From: Stictocephala bisonia | Taxonomy: Eukaryota > Arthropoda > Insecta > Hemiptera > Membracidae | DNA: 64,000 nucleotides | Assembly: GCA_035578905.1 (NCBI GenBank) | Contig: JAQJVL010000101.1 | Coordinates: 1,021,001 to 1,085,000 of the forward strand | Direction: 5' to 3' | Shown: in pieces, positions 23,569 through 35,049 of the stretch | How the letters are laid out: each line of letters opens with the position of its first letter | Numbering within the stretch: position 1 is the first letter of the stretch | The notes under the pieces: model-generated | What the model was told of the DNA's origin: nothing | Database searches by the model: none | Seen by the model: the letters and a program-made list of their open reading frames with translations, nothing else | Translations under genes and position numbers: made by a program

Positions 23569-23648
23569 CCTGCTTGTAGTAACTACTCTTGTAGATACTG
23601 CTGACCATCCTGCTTGTAGTAACTACTCTTGTAGATACTGCTGACCAT
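23569..23648. repeat. 40-bp perfect tandem duplication
   Basis: Two adjacent identical 40-bp copies beginning CCTGCTTGTAGTAACTAC. Identity suggests a recent duplication. Confidence 0.95.
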
Positions 23649-24041
23649 CCTGGTGTTATTGAAGTGCTATTATCAACGATTACAAGAAAGTAGAAAAAGT
23701 TTATAGCATAAATACAGCTTATATCGATGTTAGGTGGACAATAAATGGCTGCGAGAGCTGATGTCTGTAACATTCAAAGTGTTATGTAACACTAGCACCT
23801 ACCAGCTTTTGATCTCCCAAATAACAATAAAGGTTAGCTATTTTTTTAACATATATCTTGACCTTCTAGTTAAATCTGTATTAGCTACTTAAAAAAAGCA
23901 TTTCCATATTTTTATTCGGGCAGTTTTGACATAACATTACCACGGTCCAGTACATCAAGTTAAATACTCTATTTCATTCAACCTGACAAAAATACCTTAT
24001 TGCGCCACTCTTCATCAGAGTGAAACATGATGTGCAACAGT
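23649..24041. other. Unique AT-rich sequence
   Basis: No gene, RNA or repeat recognised. Confidence 0.4.
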
Positions 24042-25345
24042 CCTCTGACGTGTACAAGCTAGTTGTTCTCAAGTGCGATAGGTGTATAATAGTGGAAATC
24101 GGGAGGTATGACGTATTAGAGTGTAGAACGTCCTATGTGTCAAACACGATCACGCCTGTTCAATTAATGTAGTAGTTGGTGGTTGAAGTGTACAAGCTAG
24201 TTGTTCTCAGGTGCGATAGGTGTGAAATAGTGGAAATCGGGAGGCATGACGTATAAGAGTGTAGAACGTCCTATGTGTCAAACACGATCACACCTGTTCA
24301 ATCAATGTAGTAGTTGGTGGTTGAAGTGTACAAGCTGGAAGTTCTCAGGTACAGTAGATTTGATATATTGGACATCGCAAGGCACGGTGCAGAAAGTGTA
24401 GAACGTCTTATGTGTCAAACACTATCAAGCCAGTTCAAGTGTGTGTAGTAGACATTGTTGTATGGGCATTGCATGAAGAGTACAAGCTAGATGCAACCAG
24501 GTACGATAGGTGTAAGATCTTAGACATCGGAAGGTACGACGCAGTAGAGTGTTGAACATCTTATGTGTCAAACACGATCACGCCTGTTCAATTAATGTAG
24601 TAGTTGGTGGTTGAAGTGTACAAGCTGGATGTTCTCAGGTACGGTAGATTTGAGATATTGGACATCGGTAGGCATGACGTATTAGAGTGTAGAACGTTCT
24701 ATGTGTCAAACACGATCACGCCTGTTCAATTAATGTAGTAGTTGGTGGTTGAAGTGTACAAGCTGTATGTTCTCAGGTACAGTAGATTTGAGATATTGGA
24801 CATCGCAAGGCACGGTGCAGAAAGTGTAGAACGTCTTATGTGTCAAACACTATCAAACCAGTTCAAGTGTATGTAGTAGACATTGTTGTATGGGCATTGC
24901 ATGAAGAGTACAAGCTAGATACAACCAGGTACGATAGGTGTAAGATCTTAGACATCGGAAGGTACGACGCAGTAGAGCGTTGAACATATTATGTGTCAAA
25001 CAGTGTCACTGCAGTTCAAGTGTATGTAGTAGACACGGTTGGTGATTGACGTGTCCTCAGGTACGATAGGTGTGAGATCTTAGACATCGGAAGGTATGAC
25101 GCTGTAGAATGTTAAACATCTTACGTGTCAAACACGGTCACTCCAGTTCAAGTGTATGTAGTAGATACGGTTGGTGATTGACATGTCCAGGTACGATAGG
25201 TGTGAGATCTTAGACATCGGAAGGTACGACGCAGTAGAGTGTTGAACATCTTATGTGTCAAACAGGGTCACTGCAGTTCAAGTGTATGTAGTAGACACGG
25301 TTGATGATTGACATGTACAAGCTAGATATCCTTAGGCGCGATAGG
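24042..25345. repeat. Long-period (about 127-151 bp) tandem array, about 10 copies
   Basis: Units begin near GTGTACAAGCTAG (24050, 24188, 24325, about 24475, 24616, 24753, about 24903 and on). Each contains TACGATAGGTGT, ATCGG-AGG-ATGACG, TATGTGTCAAACAC and GTTCAA-TGTAGTAG blocks. Two unit types differ by about 12 bp, with and without ATTGTTGTATGGGCATTGC, and they interleave. Units after about 25040 are shorter. No frame stays open. Confidence 0.9.
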
Positions 25346-25359
25346 TGTGAGAGATTGCA

Positions 25360-25520
25360 TAACTGAAGACCGCTCCTGTGAGTGATTACTCCACCAATTG
25401 TGTCCTTGATTGCCATCTCTAATAATACCAATCCGATCCGTCTGATGAGAGTGTAATGACGTCACCTGGCCGTTGGGAGGGGGAGGAGATGGACTTGATT
25501 CCGTCAAGATTTGGAGGTTA
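25360..25520. promoter_or_regulatory. Non-repetitive GC-richer segment with CRE and E-box; candidate regulatory element
   Basis: Contains TGACGTCA (25457-25464), a perfect CRE/ATF palindrome, overlapped by CACCTG (25463-25468), an E-box, then a GGGAGGGGGAGG run. A 61-codon minus-strand frame across it has no recognisable motif. Confidence 0.25.
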
Positions 25521-27296
25521 CATTTGGAGGTACACTAACTCAAGAATGTGTTGTATTGAAATTATAATGTATTACTAACAACTTGAATAATGAGTTTGAT
25601 TATTTCAAACTTAAAATGACTTACTGAGTAAATTCGACATTGTTTACAAACATGAAACAGAATTAGGTAATTTTTAATCTGGAAATAGTTTACAATGTTA
25701 ATTCATTGATATGTTTAAGTAGCTTTAATATGTAATCAACTGTACCTTTAGGCCTGTGCGTGACTTTATTTAATTAGTGAAGTACTGGCCGTCAGCTCAG
25801 TTGGGAATCGAACCTTGGAAGCATTGACACACTACAACTTCAAACCGTATACAAATAACCCTTCTGATATTATAATGAATCACTGACTGTCACAGCTTGT
25901 AAAGTTTTTATGAACAGCTTTACAAGATGTTATACAAACTTATTTCACTGTCATAGTTTAATAGCCCCTCTATCGTATTTCGTTGCTGAGCTGTTTAGCT
26001 AATTTTGAAATTAGATACAAGAATGTACTTCTGAAGATGTTTAACAATATCAAGCCCACATTTGGTTTGCCATTTTTCACAACCTCCCACAGCTTAAAAG
26101 CAGGAAAAACATGCAATTCTTAGAAACGTAGAACATCTAATCAATACAAATATCAATGAGAAGAACAGACCTCATAGCCAAAAGTCAGCCTGTTCTCTTT
26201 AGGTTCAATAAGTCGTCCTGGAAGTATTCTGCTCTGAATAAAAGTAGTGGGGGAGAGACAGGAATAGTTACTAAAGACATAGGGAAAGACAAGGGTTATC
26301 TGATAGATAGAAATGTCTTTATGTGTGAAAAGATCGAAGTTACACTCCTGGTCGTTTCTTTCATTTATCCTAGAGTACAAAAACTATAGGATAATATTTA
26401 TAAAAATAAAACACAAATAAATAAAAACAAATTAAATGTATACAGCAAACTAACAAAATTTTTAATATGTTTAAAAGCAGGTGGTACGCCATATAAACTA
26501 TGGCCGACGCCTGGTCTGTATCCTATAACTCTGTAGCCTATAGAGAGACATAGTATGTGTCTCTATCACATACTTAAGAATGTACTATAGGAAAATACGA
26601 TCCTCACGATTCATTGATGATTTCAAACTACAAATTTGCAACTCTTCTTCAACACAGAGAAAAAATAAAACCTTTTTTTCAACTGTGGCTCTGGGCAAAA
26701 TTTTTAGCATGGGGCTGACAATGTTATAGAGATTTGTACTCATTGTAACTTCCCAGTATACAGTAAAAATTCTACTAAATACCAAATTAACTTTATGCTG
26801 GGACGCGTTATTTTGAACAGGAAAATTTGTAACTAACTTTTTTGGAATTTTGATATCTCCTAAAAAGGAATAGTTTCTACCGTGTTATTGTGACCTGCGG
26901 TTTATATTTGCTGTTCATGGAATATAAAATGGGTCGTGATGTTAACTGATTATGAAATGGAGACTCATACTGCAAAGCACATTCCATACTGTGCTAATGA
27001 ATTACATCTCAATGTAACTCAGGAATAGTTTACAGTAGCAATCAATTGAATGGTCAAGAATTAGGTTAAGTGCACTTAGATTTGCAATTGAAAAAAATGT
27101 CTTTAACTATTTATATTTTATTGACACGAACACTTTGTAATTAAGACTCCGCTGTTTATAAGAAATGCAACACTGAACGGCTTATGTATTGACATACGAA
27201 AAATACCTTACCACCCGAAAACATATTTTATTCCTTAATTTGAACAATCCCGAACCAAACTGAAGAATGGTTCAATATTTCTCATCTGAATCTGTG
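25521..27296. other. Unique AT-rich sequence
   Basis: No supported gene. Overlapping frames on both strands at 26153-26389 lack known motifs. A tRNA-like B box near 25804 is listed separately. Confidence 0.4.
25785..25850 (-). mobile_element. tRNA-like (B box) fragment, possible SINE
   Basis: On the minus strand GGTTCGATTCC (25814-25804) is a perfect tRNA T-loop/B-box sequence, followed by CAACTGAGCTGACGGCCAG. I do not see a convincing A box or acceptor stem. It may be a SINE head remnant or chance. Confidence 0.3.
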
Positions 27297-27655
27297 AGGT
27301 AGGGATGGGATTTACCTGGTTGTCGTACAGACCAGTCAACGTAGTACCACACTTGAACCACATCACGTAGAAGATGTACAGAGTTTCCCACACCCCCACC
27401 CACAACAGAGATATACACAATATCCACTTCTACATTATGTGATGAAGGGATGCGATTTACCTGGTTGACGTACAGACGAGTCAACGTGGTACCACTCTCG
27501 AACCTTATCACGTAGAAGTTGTATAGAGTTTCCCACTTCCCCAACTACAGCAGAGATATACACAAGAACCACGTCTAAGTATGTGAAGTAGGGATGGGAC
27601 TTACTTGCTTAACGTACAGATTGGTCAATATGTTGCCATCTGTACGTCTCCAAAA
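27297..27655. repeat. 145-bp tandem repeat, about 2.4 copies
   Basis: The block GGGATGGGATTTACCTGG recurs with changes at 27303, 27447 and 27592. Each is followed by CGTACAGAC-AGTCAACGT, and in the two full copies by ATCACGTAGAAG and AGAGATATACACAA. Frames inside are repeat by-products. Confidence 0.9.
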
Positions 27656-28129
27656 ATTGTTGCATGTAGTGTGGAATTTTAATACTAAGAGAACGTTACC
27701 CTATAGACTACGAAACCTAAATGTTACGCATCGTGAAATCTCAGTACAATCTTTACTGAAAATATACTTACCCTTAACAAAGGATTATGTCAAACAAAAA
27801 TGCTGGGAAAAAATATTACAAATCCAACGTACATAATATTTTTAGATCTAATACGTACAAACTCAGTTAGATAATTAAAAGTAGGAGAAGTATAATTTAA
27901 ATTCCATTATTAAATAATAATAATATCTGTATTGAATTTTCATTAAAACATTTCAAGTGATTATTTTAAGAGTGTGTCATCATTCTGTAGACATATAACA
28001 GTTTATTGGCTTCTATGGGCAGTCGAATGGTCACACTAAACTCGGATGTTAAGATTCGAATGGCCAGTGTTCAGAAATTAATTCGCTTGTAGAGTGCCAT
28101 AGACTTCATTAAGCGCAGCGCTGCGTCGT
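27656..28129. other. Unique AT-rich sequence
   Basis: No gene or RNA recognised. Confidence 0.4.
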
Positions 28130-29265
28130 GAAACTGAATTGGTGTCTGGCAAGGGTACAGTGGGCGATGGCAAAACAATGGCCCTGCCTGACCTGGAACT
28201 GTCATTGACACGCTTCCACACCACAATAACATTGTTGCATATAAACGAAATAGTGTCTGGCAAGTGTAAAGTCGGTGTTGGCAACACAACGGTCCCATCT
28301 GATCTTGAACTGTCATTGCCATGCTTCTACACTGCACACACGTTATTGCATGTTCACTAATTGGTTGTGGTCTGGCAAGTGTAGGGTGGCCGCTTGCAAC
28401 ACTACGGCCCCACCCGACCTGGAACTGTCATTGCCATGCTTCTACACTGCACACACGTTATTGCATGTTCACTAATTGGTTGTGGTCTGGCAAGTGTAGG
28501 GTGGCCGCTTGCAACACTACGGCCCCACCCGACCTGGAACTGTCATCTACACTGCACACACGTTATTGCATGTTCACTAGTTGATTGTGGTCTGGCAAGT
28601 GTAGAGTGGGCGCTCGCAACACGACGGCCCCACCCGACCTGGAACTGTCATTGCCATACTTCTACACTGCACACACGTTATTGCATGTTCACTAATTGGT
28701 TGTGGTCTGGCAAGTGTACAGTGGGTGACGGCAACACAACGGTCCCATCCGATCTTGAACTGTCATTGCCATGCTTCTACACTGAACACACACTATTGCA
28801 TGTTCACTAATTGGTTGTGGTCTGGCAAGTGTAGAGTGGACAATGGCAACACACGGCCCCACCCGACCTGGAACTGTCATTGCCATGCTTCTACACTGCA
28901 CACACGTTATTGCATGTTCACTAATTGGTTGTGGTCTGGCAAGTGTACAGTGGGTGACGGCAACACAACGGCCACACCCGACCTGGAACTGTCATTGCAA
29001 TGCTTCTACAATGCACACACGTTATTGCATGTTCACTAATTGGTTGTGGTCTGGCAAGTGTACAGTGGGTGACGGCAACACAACGGCCACACCCGACCTG
29101 GAACTGTCATTGCAATGCTTCTACAATGCACACACGTTATTGCATGTTCACTAATTGGTTGTGGTCTGGCAAGTGTAGGGTGTGCGCTGGCAACACTACG
29201 GCCCCACCCGACCTGGAACCTGGAACTGTCATTGCCATACTTCCACACCGCACAAACATTGTAGC
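28130..29265. repeat. 115-bp minisatellite, about 10 copies
   Basis: Tandem units with landmarks GTCTGGCAAGTGTA, GGCCCCACCCGACCTGGAAC, TGTCATTGCCATGCTTC and ACACACGTTATTGCATG. The start-to-start distance is 115 bp between the second and third clear copies. The two left copies are divergent. One copy (about 28484-28590) lacks about 10 bp after TGTCAT. Overlapping plus and minus frames of 66-138 codons are by-products. Confidence 0.93.
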
Positions 29266-29276
29266 ATATACACTAA

Positions 29277-29500
29277 ACCCTGTCGAAAAGCGCTGATTAA
29301 AGGCCATGTGTTAAATCGTCTCATATTTATGTCTCCATGTCACCGTTCCATTCTACATCCTTGGTAGAACCCTGTCGAAAAGCGCTGATTAAAGGCCATG
29401 TGTTCAATCGTCTCATATTTATGTCTCCACGTCACTGTTCCAATCTACATCCTTCGTAGATCCCTGTCGAAAAACGCTGATTGAAGGCCATGTGTTCAAA
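29277..29500. repeat. 92-bp tandem repeat, about 2.4 copies
   Basis: Copies start at 29277, 29369 and 29461 with CCCTGTCGAAAA-CGCTGATT, then GGCCATGTGTT. The repeat abuts the end of the 115-bp array but is unrelated to it. Confidence 0.93.
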
Positions 29501-30099
29501 TACATCTTGCAGCGTGCATAGTTAATAAATCTTTTTGAATTTTTACGTACTTAGTCCCACAGACATTTTTATAGTTTGCTTTAATGTTTCACAATATTTT
29601 ATTGGTAATAAATGTAAGGGAAATGTTATCTGTTGTTATTTGGAAGTTACATGTCCACGTTGGAATGTGCGTTATTAAATTGGAGGTTTTTAATCGTTCG
29701 ATATGTCCATAAAAAAATCATCAATTGATTTTAAGTATGGAGCTGGAACTAGTAATACAATTAGTGATTTAAGAGAAATGAAAGAAAAATATTTTTAAAT
29801 TATATAATGACATATAATTAACAAAAAGGAAAATAGATAATTTAATATTGAGGTACTCGTTACTTAAAAAAAACATACTTTTTCAATTATAAAATATTGA
29901 TATTATAATGATATTGACTGTGATTGGTATTGATTGTACATACTCTAATGTGGGTGAGTAGGTGGGCTTGTTTGTTTTTAACTCACATGTTGAAGAGTGG
30001 GACTGATAGGGTGAATGTTTAAATTGTTTCACAAAGTGACATTAAATCCTCTCAACTGTGTCTTTTACAAAGAATCAATATGAACAAATATATCAACAG
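29501..30099. other. Unique AT-rich sequence
   Basis: No gene, RNA or repeat recognised. Confidence 0.4.
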
Positions 30100-30400
30100 G
30101 TAATGTGCTATGAAGTGCTGTCAGTGAAGTCGGTCACGTGTCCACGCGTGTGCGTGTCGTGTGGAGCCAGTATTTGCCATGTCTCGACCAGCCAGATCCG
30201 ATTAATCACACCACTATTTGCTCACTGCTACACCTACTTTAATTACTTAGAGGTCGACCTGACCTCTCCGTCTTGCTTTACAAATCTAATACACTTTTAC
30301 TCCTCCTCTCCCCTCCCTTCCCCTCTCTAAACAAACTGGACGGTCGCCGAGCCGGAAATAATAAAACACCTCTCAGACTACCTTCCTTATCTTGTTAGTT
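30100..30400. promoter_or_regulatory. GC-richer island with E-box and nuclear-receptor-like half sites; candidate regulatory element
   Basis: Non-repetitive segment with CACGTG (30135-30140), CGATTAATC, and AGGTCGACCTGACCT (30251-30265). The last has half-site-like AGGTC and GACCT in several orientations. It ends in a pyrimidine-rich stretch (30300-30330). A 90-codon frame across it lacks motifs I know. Confidence 0.3.
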
Positions 30401-31125
30401 GTAATTTGATCTTCAGCGGTTAACTTATATTAATTTCAGATGACAGCTAATTGTTATACGATTGTATACTTTATGGCATTGCACGTTGTAGTACAATAAT
30501 TTATTATGTATAGAATCGTACATTTGGTGCAGTTGCATGTAGTATAAATTTAAAACGTTGTGTACAATATTACATGTAATGATTTTGTATGTTTTCTTAC
30601 TGTTTAAGATTTGTAACGAAATCGCACAATTTACAACGTTATATCTTGTCGTTTAATTGAATGTTTGTTTACAATTGTACACATTACGATATTGCTTGTT
30701 GTCGTACAGTTTAAAATGTTGCATGCAGCAAAATATTTAACGATGTTCCATATGATCATACTCTTTATGATGTTCTATACGATTTCCCAGTTTATGATGA
30801 CGCATGCAATCTTATATATATACGTTACTGCATACGATCATACATTAAATTAACCATTTATGAACACTTTAATTTTATGAAGAGATCTTAATAATGTCCA
30901 TCTAAATTTAGTATGTATTTTGGGACTTGTTACGAACACACGCAGCTCGTTTGATAATCTGTTGCCACAATGGGTTGTGTAGACATATTGTGAACAAAAT
31001 CCGTTAAAATATCCAACCCAGAAAAAAACGTGATTATTAGTACGTGACTTTCTATTTATATATTAATCTTATAAATATTATTGGTATTTGTATGAACTGT
31101 TTGTATTATAAATGTTACTTTTATT
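30401..31125. other. Unique AT-rich sequence
   Basis: No supported gene. A weak repetition of ACGATNGTACATT-like and GTTGCATG-like words at 30450-30850 may be a decayed minisatellite. Confidence 0.35.
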
Positions 31126-31941
31126 CAAACAACATAGTCTAGTGAACAGCATCAAACAACACAGCCTAGTGAAAAGTATCAAACAACACAGCCTAGTGAA
31201 GAGCATCAAACTACATAGTCTAGTAAACAGCATTAAACAACACAGCCTAGTGAGCAGCATCAAACTACACAGTCTAGTGAACAGCATCAAACAACACAGC
31301 CTAGTGAACAGCATCAAACTACACAGTCTAGTGAACAGCGTCAGACAACACAGCCTAGTGAACAGCATTAAACAACACAGTCTAGTGAACAGCATCAAAC
31401 AACACAGTCTAGTGAACAGCGTCAGACAACACAGCCTAGTGAACAGCATCAAACAACACAGCCTAGTGAAAAGTATCAAACTACACAGTCTAGTGAACAG
31501 CATCAAACTACACAGTCTAGTGAACAGTGTCAGACAACACAGCCTAGTGAACAGCATCAAACAACACAGCCTAGTGAACAGCATCAAACAACATAGTCTA
31601 GTGAACAGCATCAAACAACACAACCTAGTGAACAGCATCAAACTACACAGTCTAGTGAACAGCGTCAGACAACACAGCCTAGTGAACAGCATTAAACAAC
31701 ACAGCCTAGTGAGCAGCATCAAACTACACAGTCTAGTGAACAGCATCAAACTACACAGTCTAGTGAACAGTGTCAGACAACACAGCCTAGTGAACAGCAT
31801 TAAACAACACAGCCTAGTGAGCAGCATCAACCTACACAGTCTAGTGAACAGCATCAAACAACACAGCCTAGTGAACAGCGTCAAACAACACAGCCTAGTG
31901 AACAGCATCAAACAACACAGCCTAGCGAACAGCGTCAAACA
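31126..31941. repeat. 27-bp minisatellite, about 30 copies
   Basis: Unit of 27 bp containing CAGCCTAGTGAACAGCATC and then AAACAACA. The first two starts are 31126 and 31153. Variants (GCATCA, GCGTCAG, GCATTA; AACAACA, AACTACA) recur in blocks, showing multi-unit duplication. Because 27 is divisible by 3, an approximately 285-codon frame stays open on each strand: HSLVNSIKQ-type repeats on plus and LFTRLCCLM-type repeats on minus. With no flanking gene structure I treat both as repeat by-products. Confidence 0.95.
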
Positions 31942-32483
31942 AAATATTGAAAAGTTTCAATTTTAAAAGTTGCCTTTATTGAGATAGATTTATAAAACTT
32001 TAATATTAATAACATATAACAAGTAAATGTATTGTAGAATTAATTATGTATTTGCAATACATAGGATTTATTTATATACGTGTAAATATATTTCAGAACT
32101 AAAGTAAGATTATGCACATTAGCACTTGTTGCGATGTGATATCAACTCTCTTCCTACAATAATTACATAAAATGTTAATTAAATTTTCTTTTCACCTGCA
32201 GAAAAGTCTACAGAATAGTCTAATAAATTGAAACGGTGCATCAATATTCCTATTTCCATAAATAGGAATAAATATCCACCAAAAACCATTATAATTTTTA
32301 ATCCTGTCTCCAAAAAAAAAAATCATAAATCAAAGAAATCATCTGACTAGTACCAGTAAAATTATTTAAAGATGTGTAAAACCCAGAGTAGTGATTGCTC
32401 TGATAACTTATAGACCCTTTGACCTACCTAGTACTCCTCCCTACAACGTATAGGCAATCTTACAGCACCAAGGGAATGTTTGC
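31942..32483. other. Unique AT-rich sequence
   Basis: No gene or RNA recognised. Confidence 0.4.
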
Positions 32484-33247
32484 CAGTTTGATGGAAGGGG
32501 TTGATGACCCATTCCGTCTGACGACGTAGCGCGTGGTTCCTGGCGAAAGTAACTTGCACATTGTGAGCGAATTAATATCTTGATGGAACCTATTCCAGTT
32601 TGATGGAAGGGGTTGATGACCCATTCCGTCTGACGACGTAGCGTGGTGCCTGGCGAAAGGAACTTGCACATTGTGAGCGAATTATTCTGTGGATGGAACC
32701 TATTCCTGTTTGATGGAAGGGGTTGAGGACCCATTATGTCCAGACCATTCCGTCTGACGACGTAGCGTGGTGCCTGGTGAAAGTAACTTGCATATTGTGA
32801 GCAAATAATTATCTTGATGGAACCTATTCCAGTTTGATGGAAGGGGTTGAGGACCGTTATGTCCAGACATGGAACCTATTCCAGTTTGATGGAAGGGATT
32901 GATGACCCATTCCGTCTGACAACGTAGCGTGGTGCCTGGTGAAAGTAACTTGCACATTGTGAGCGAATAATTATCCTAATGGAACCTATTCCAGTTTGAT
33001 GTAAGGGGTTGAGGACCCATTATGTCCAGACCATTCCGCCTGACGACGTAGCGTGGTGCCTGGCGAAAGTAACTTGCACATTGTGAGCGAATAATTATCT
33101 TAATGGAACCTATTCCAGTTTGATGGAAGGGGTTGAGGACCGTTATGTCCAGACCATTCCTTCTGACGACGTAGCGTGGTGCCTGGTGAAAGTAACTTGC
33201 ACATTGTGAGCGAATTAATATCTTGATGGAACCTATTCCAGTTTGAG
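32484..33247. repeat. About 111-bp minisatellite, seven to eight copies
   Basis: Copies start near 32484, 32596, 32706, 32830, 32881, 32992, 33116 and 33237. Landmarks are CAGTTTGATGGAAGGGGTTG, CATTCCGTCTGACGACGTAG and AACTTGCACATTGTGAGCG. The 32830 copy is truncated to about 50 bp. Some copies carry an extra ATTATGTCCAGACC. Minus-strand frames of 69-97 codons are by-products. Confidence 0.93.
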
Positions 33248-33744
33248 GGCGAGTATTGAGAAAGACATGAAAGTCATTGGTTTATGAAGAGCAGAAAGTA
33301 TATTTATACGAGTTCAAGGTCATTTATGTTGTTTTAGGGATAACTGTCTAATTTTAAAATCTAAAACGTACGTTTTAAATTATAATCCAACCTATTGATA
33401 AATATCTTCAGTTGTTCGGGACGTACATAATAACACAAAGTTTCCAATTTAACATTAATTACAATTGAATATAGTAATGAGTGGTGGAAAAGATTAAAAT
33501 TTACACCTATATTTTCTTGTGTAAATAGATGTACGTTAAAGACCTCTTAGACTGTAGCCTAAAACTATAAAATGTCGAACTGCATTGAATAAAAGATACA
33601 TTGAATAAAGTGTAGAACACATTGAGGGAATTTATAAGATTCTTTCACCAATCGGTTCATCATTCAAAACCTTTAAAATGATGTACAACATGACTTACCA
33701 AGCTGTTTGAGAACAAAGAGATTGAAACCCATGACTTTAGTTGG
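33248..33744. other. Unique AT-rich sequence
   Basis: No gene or repeat recognised. Confidence 0.4.
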
Positions 33745-33833
33745 TGGCCGAGCTGTCTAAGGCGTTAGGACTTTGAGCCTAGATTAGAAATAAAAATTGT
33801 AGGTTTGATTCCAGGTTATAAAATCTTCCCATC
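33741..33833 (+). mobile_element. tRNA-Leu-like SINE head, plus strand
   Basis: The A box TGGCCGAGCTGTCTAAGG (33745-33762) and B box GGTTTGATTCC (33802-33812) are spaced as in a tRNA-derived SINE and match the Leu-like head of the minus-strand SINE at 8276-8512. Downstream of the B box the body runs without a break into CACTCATACAGTGGTAATGA, which is the 36-bp minisatellite sequence listed next. Confidence 0.65.
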
Positions 33834-33930
33834 AACCCCCCACTCATACAGTGGTAATGACCCACCTCTCCACCCATACACTTACAGTGGCAATGCCCCA
33901 CTCACCCAACTAAACACGTACAGTGGCAAT
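33834..33930 (-). repeat. 36-bp minisatellite (G4 family), locus 2, about 2.5 copies
   Basis: Diverged units with ACAGTGGTAATGACCCACC, TACAGTGGCAATGCCCCAC and TACAGTGGCAATTT. These match the units at 46843-47277, which share TACAGTGGCAATGA and CCCACC. The spacing is about 34-36 bp. The C-rich halves are imperfect, so a strong quadruplex is unlikely here. The strand given is that of the G-rich side. Confidence 0.75.
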
Positions 33931-33978
33931 TTTAGAATTCAAAGGAAATCGAATCTTGAAATTTTATTGTAAAAAAAT

Positions 33979-34023
33979 TGTGTAAACTTATACAATAAAA
34001 TATATATTGTATAAGTTTACACA
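33979..34023. other. Perfect 18-bp inverted repeat (hairpin)
   Basis: TGTGTAAACTTATACAAT (33979-33996) and its exact reverse complement (34006-34023) flank a 9-base AT-only loop. It could form a cruciform or RNA hairpin. No T-run or gene end suggests a terminator. It may be a tiny palindromic transposon relic. Confidence 0.9.
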
Positions 34024-34779
34024 GTTTAAACAAAATTCACTTTGCGATGGCCTAATCTTTCCCGATTGTTGCTGAATACCCCTTATAAAAGATATGTTTC
34101 ACTTATCATGTATACATTTTACGATTTTTATTAATGTCCTTTGAGCGAAAAAAGGTTTTGATAACTCCACAGCCTGTTTAAATGACACTATTTTGTTTTG
34201 TATTGAAGTGCCTTCAAGGTGCTAGAATACGACAAATTATATTTGCCAATTACAATGTAAAACACACGTTGATTACACAATATAATCCAGTTGGTTTGTT
34301 TGGTTCTTATTAAAAAGAAGAACTAATCGTAGTCAAATATATTATTTTTCAACTAATTAGGAAGTTTATTAGCTACGAATGATATGGCTTGAGCTTTTTA
34401 CAACATACAGAGAAAAACAGCACTATGGTTTCAAGCATGAAATTAAAACTTGACTAGCATTTTTAATCTTAATAGTGCTCTGTACAATTCAACCACTTCC
34501 ATATGTCTATATTTAGTAATTATTAATTATTTCAACCTTGAATTCAACGTAGTGAATCTAGATCTCTGTACTCCCATTATAAATTCGACTCATGGAGAGA
34601 TTTATATAACTCTGTTGAAGTAAAACATTTATTAGGTTCAATTTATTAGTGTACGATGTTAAGCCGTAGTTACAATATAATATGTTTAGAAAATTAGAAC
34701 GTGAATGAGCAAATCTATGCAAGGCCTCGGCCTCGTCCAACACGAAATGCGCAATCAACACCAATCAAACACAAATGAA
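34024..34779. other. Unique AT-rich sequence
   Basis: No gene or RNA recognised. Confidence 0.4.
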
Positions 34780-35040
34780 TTAACTCTACCGTCCTAACGG
34801 TTTAATTTGCCGTCGCTACCCGTCTACGGTGGTAGCTATATTGTTATCTTCCTACAGAGATGAAGGTAATTCAAGTTGTGCTTTCTAGAACCTTCCGACA
34901 TAGAATGGTCTAATTAACCGTGGCCTCATACCTCGCTTCTGTCCGCCTCGCTATCGCCATATCTTCCAATTCAGATGGAGGTTACACAAGGTGTGCCTCT
35001 TGCATGCTTTATGTCACATTCCAGGTATTTGCTCTCGATA
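34780..35040. promoter_or_regulatory. GC-richer unique island; candidate conserved noncoding element
   Basis: Balanced composition with GTCTAATTAACC (homeodomain-like), TTCTAGAA (heat-shock-like half palindrome) and several CG dinucleotides. All frames are broken by stops. Possible regulatory role, inferred from composition and motifs only. Confidence 0.22.
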
Positions 35041-35049
35041 ATTATTATC

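Noticed and set aside
28071..29367. Multiple 60-138 codon Cys/His-rich frames
   Set aside because: They overlap in all frames of a 115-bp minisatellite and change frame with its indels; the Cys/His spacing is a repeat effect, not a zinc finger.
31078..31966. 286- and 284-codon repeat proteins on opposite strands
   Set aside because: Both frames come from a 27-bp minisatellite whose period is divisible by 3. They overlap on opposite strands and have no flanking gene structure.
33979..34023. Rho-independent terminator
   Set aside because: A perfect hairpin but AT-rich, without a following T-run, and the sequence is eukaryotic.
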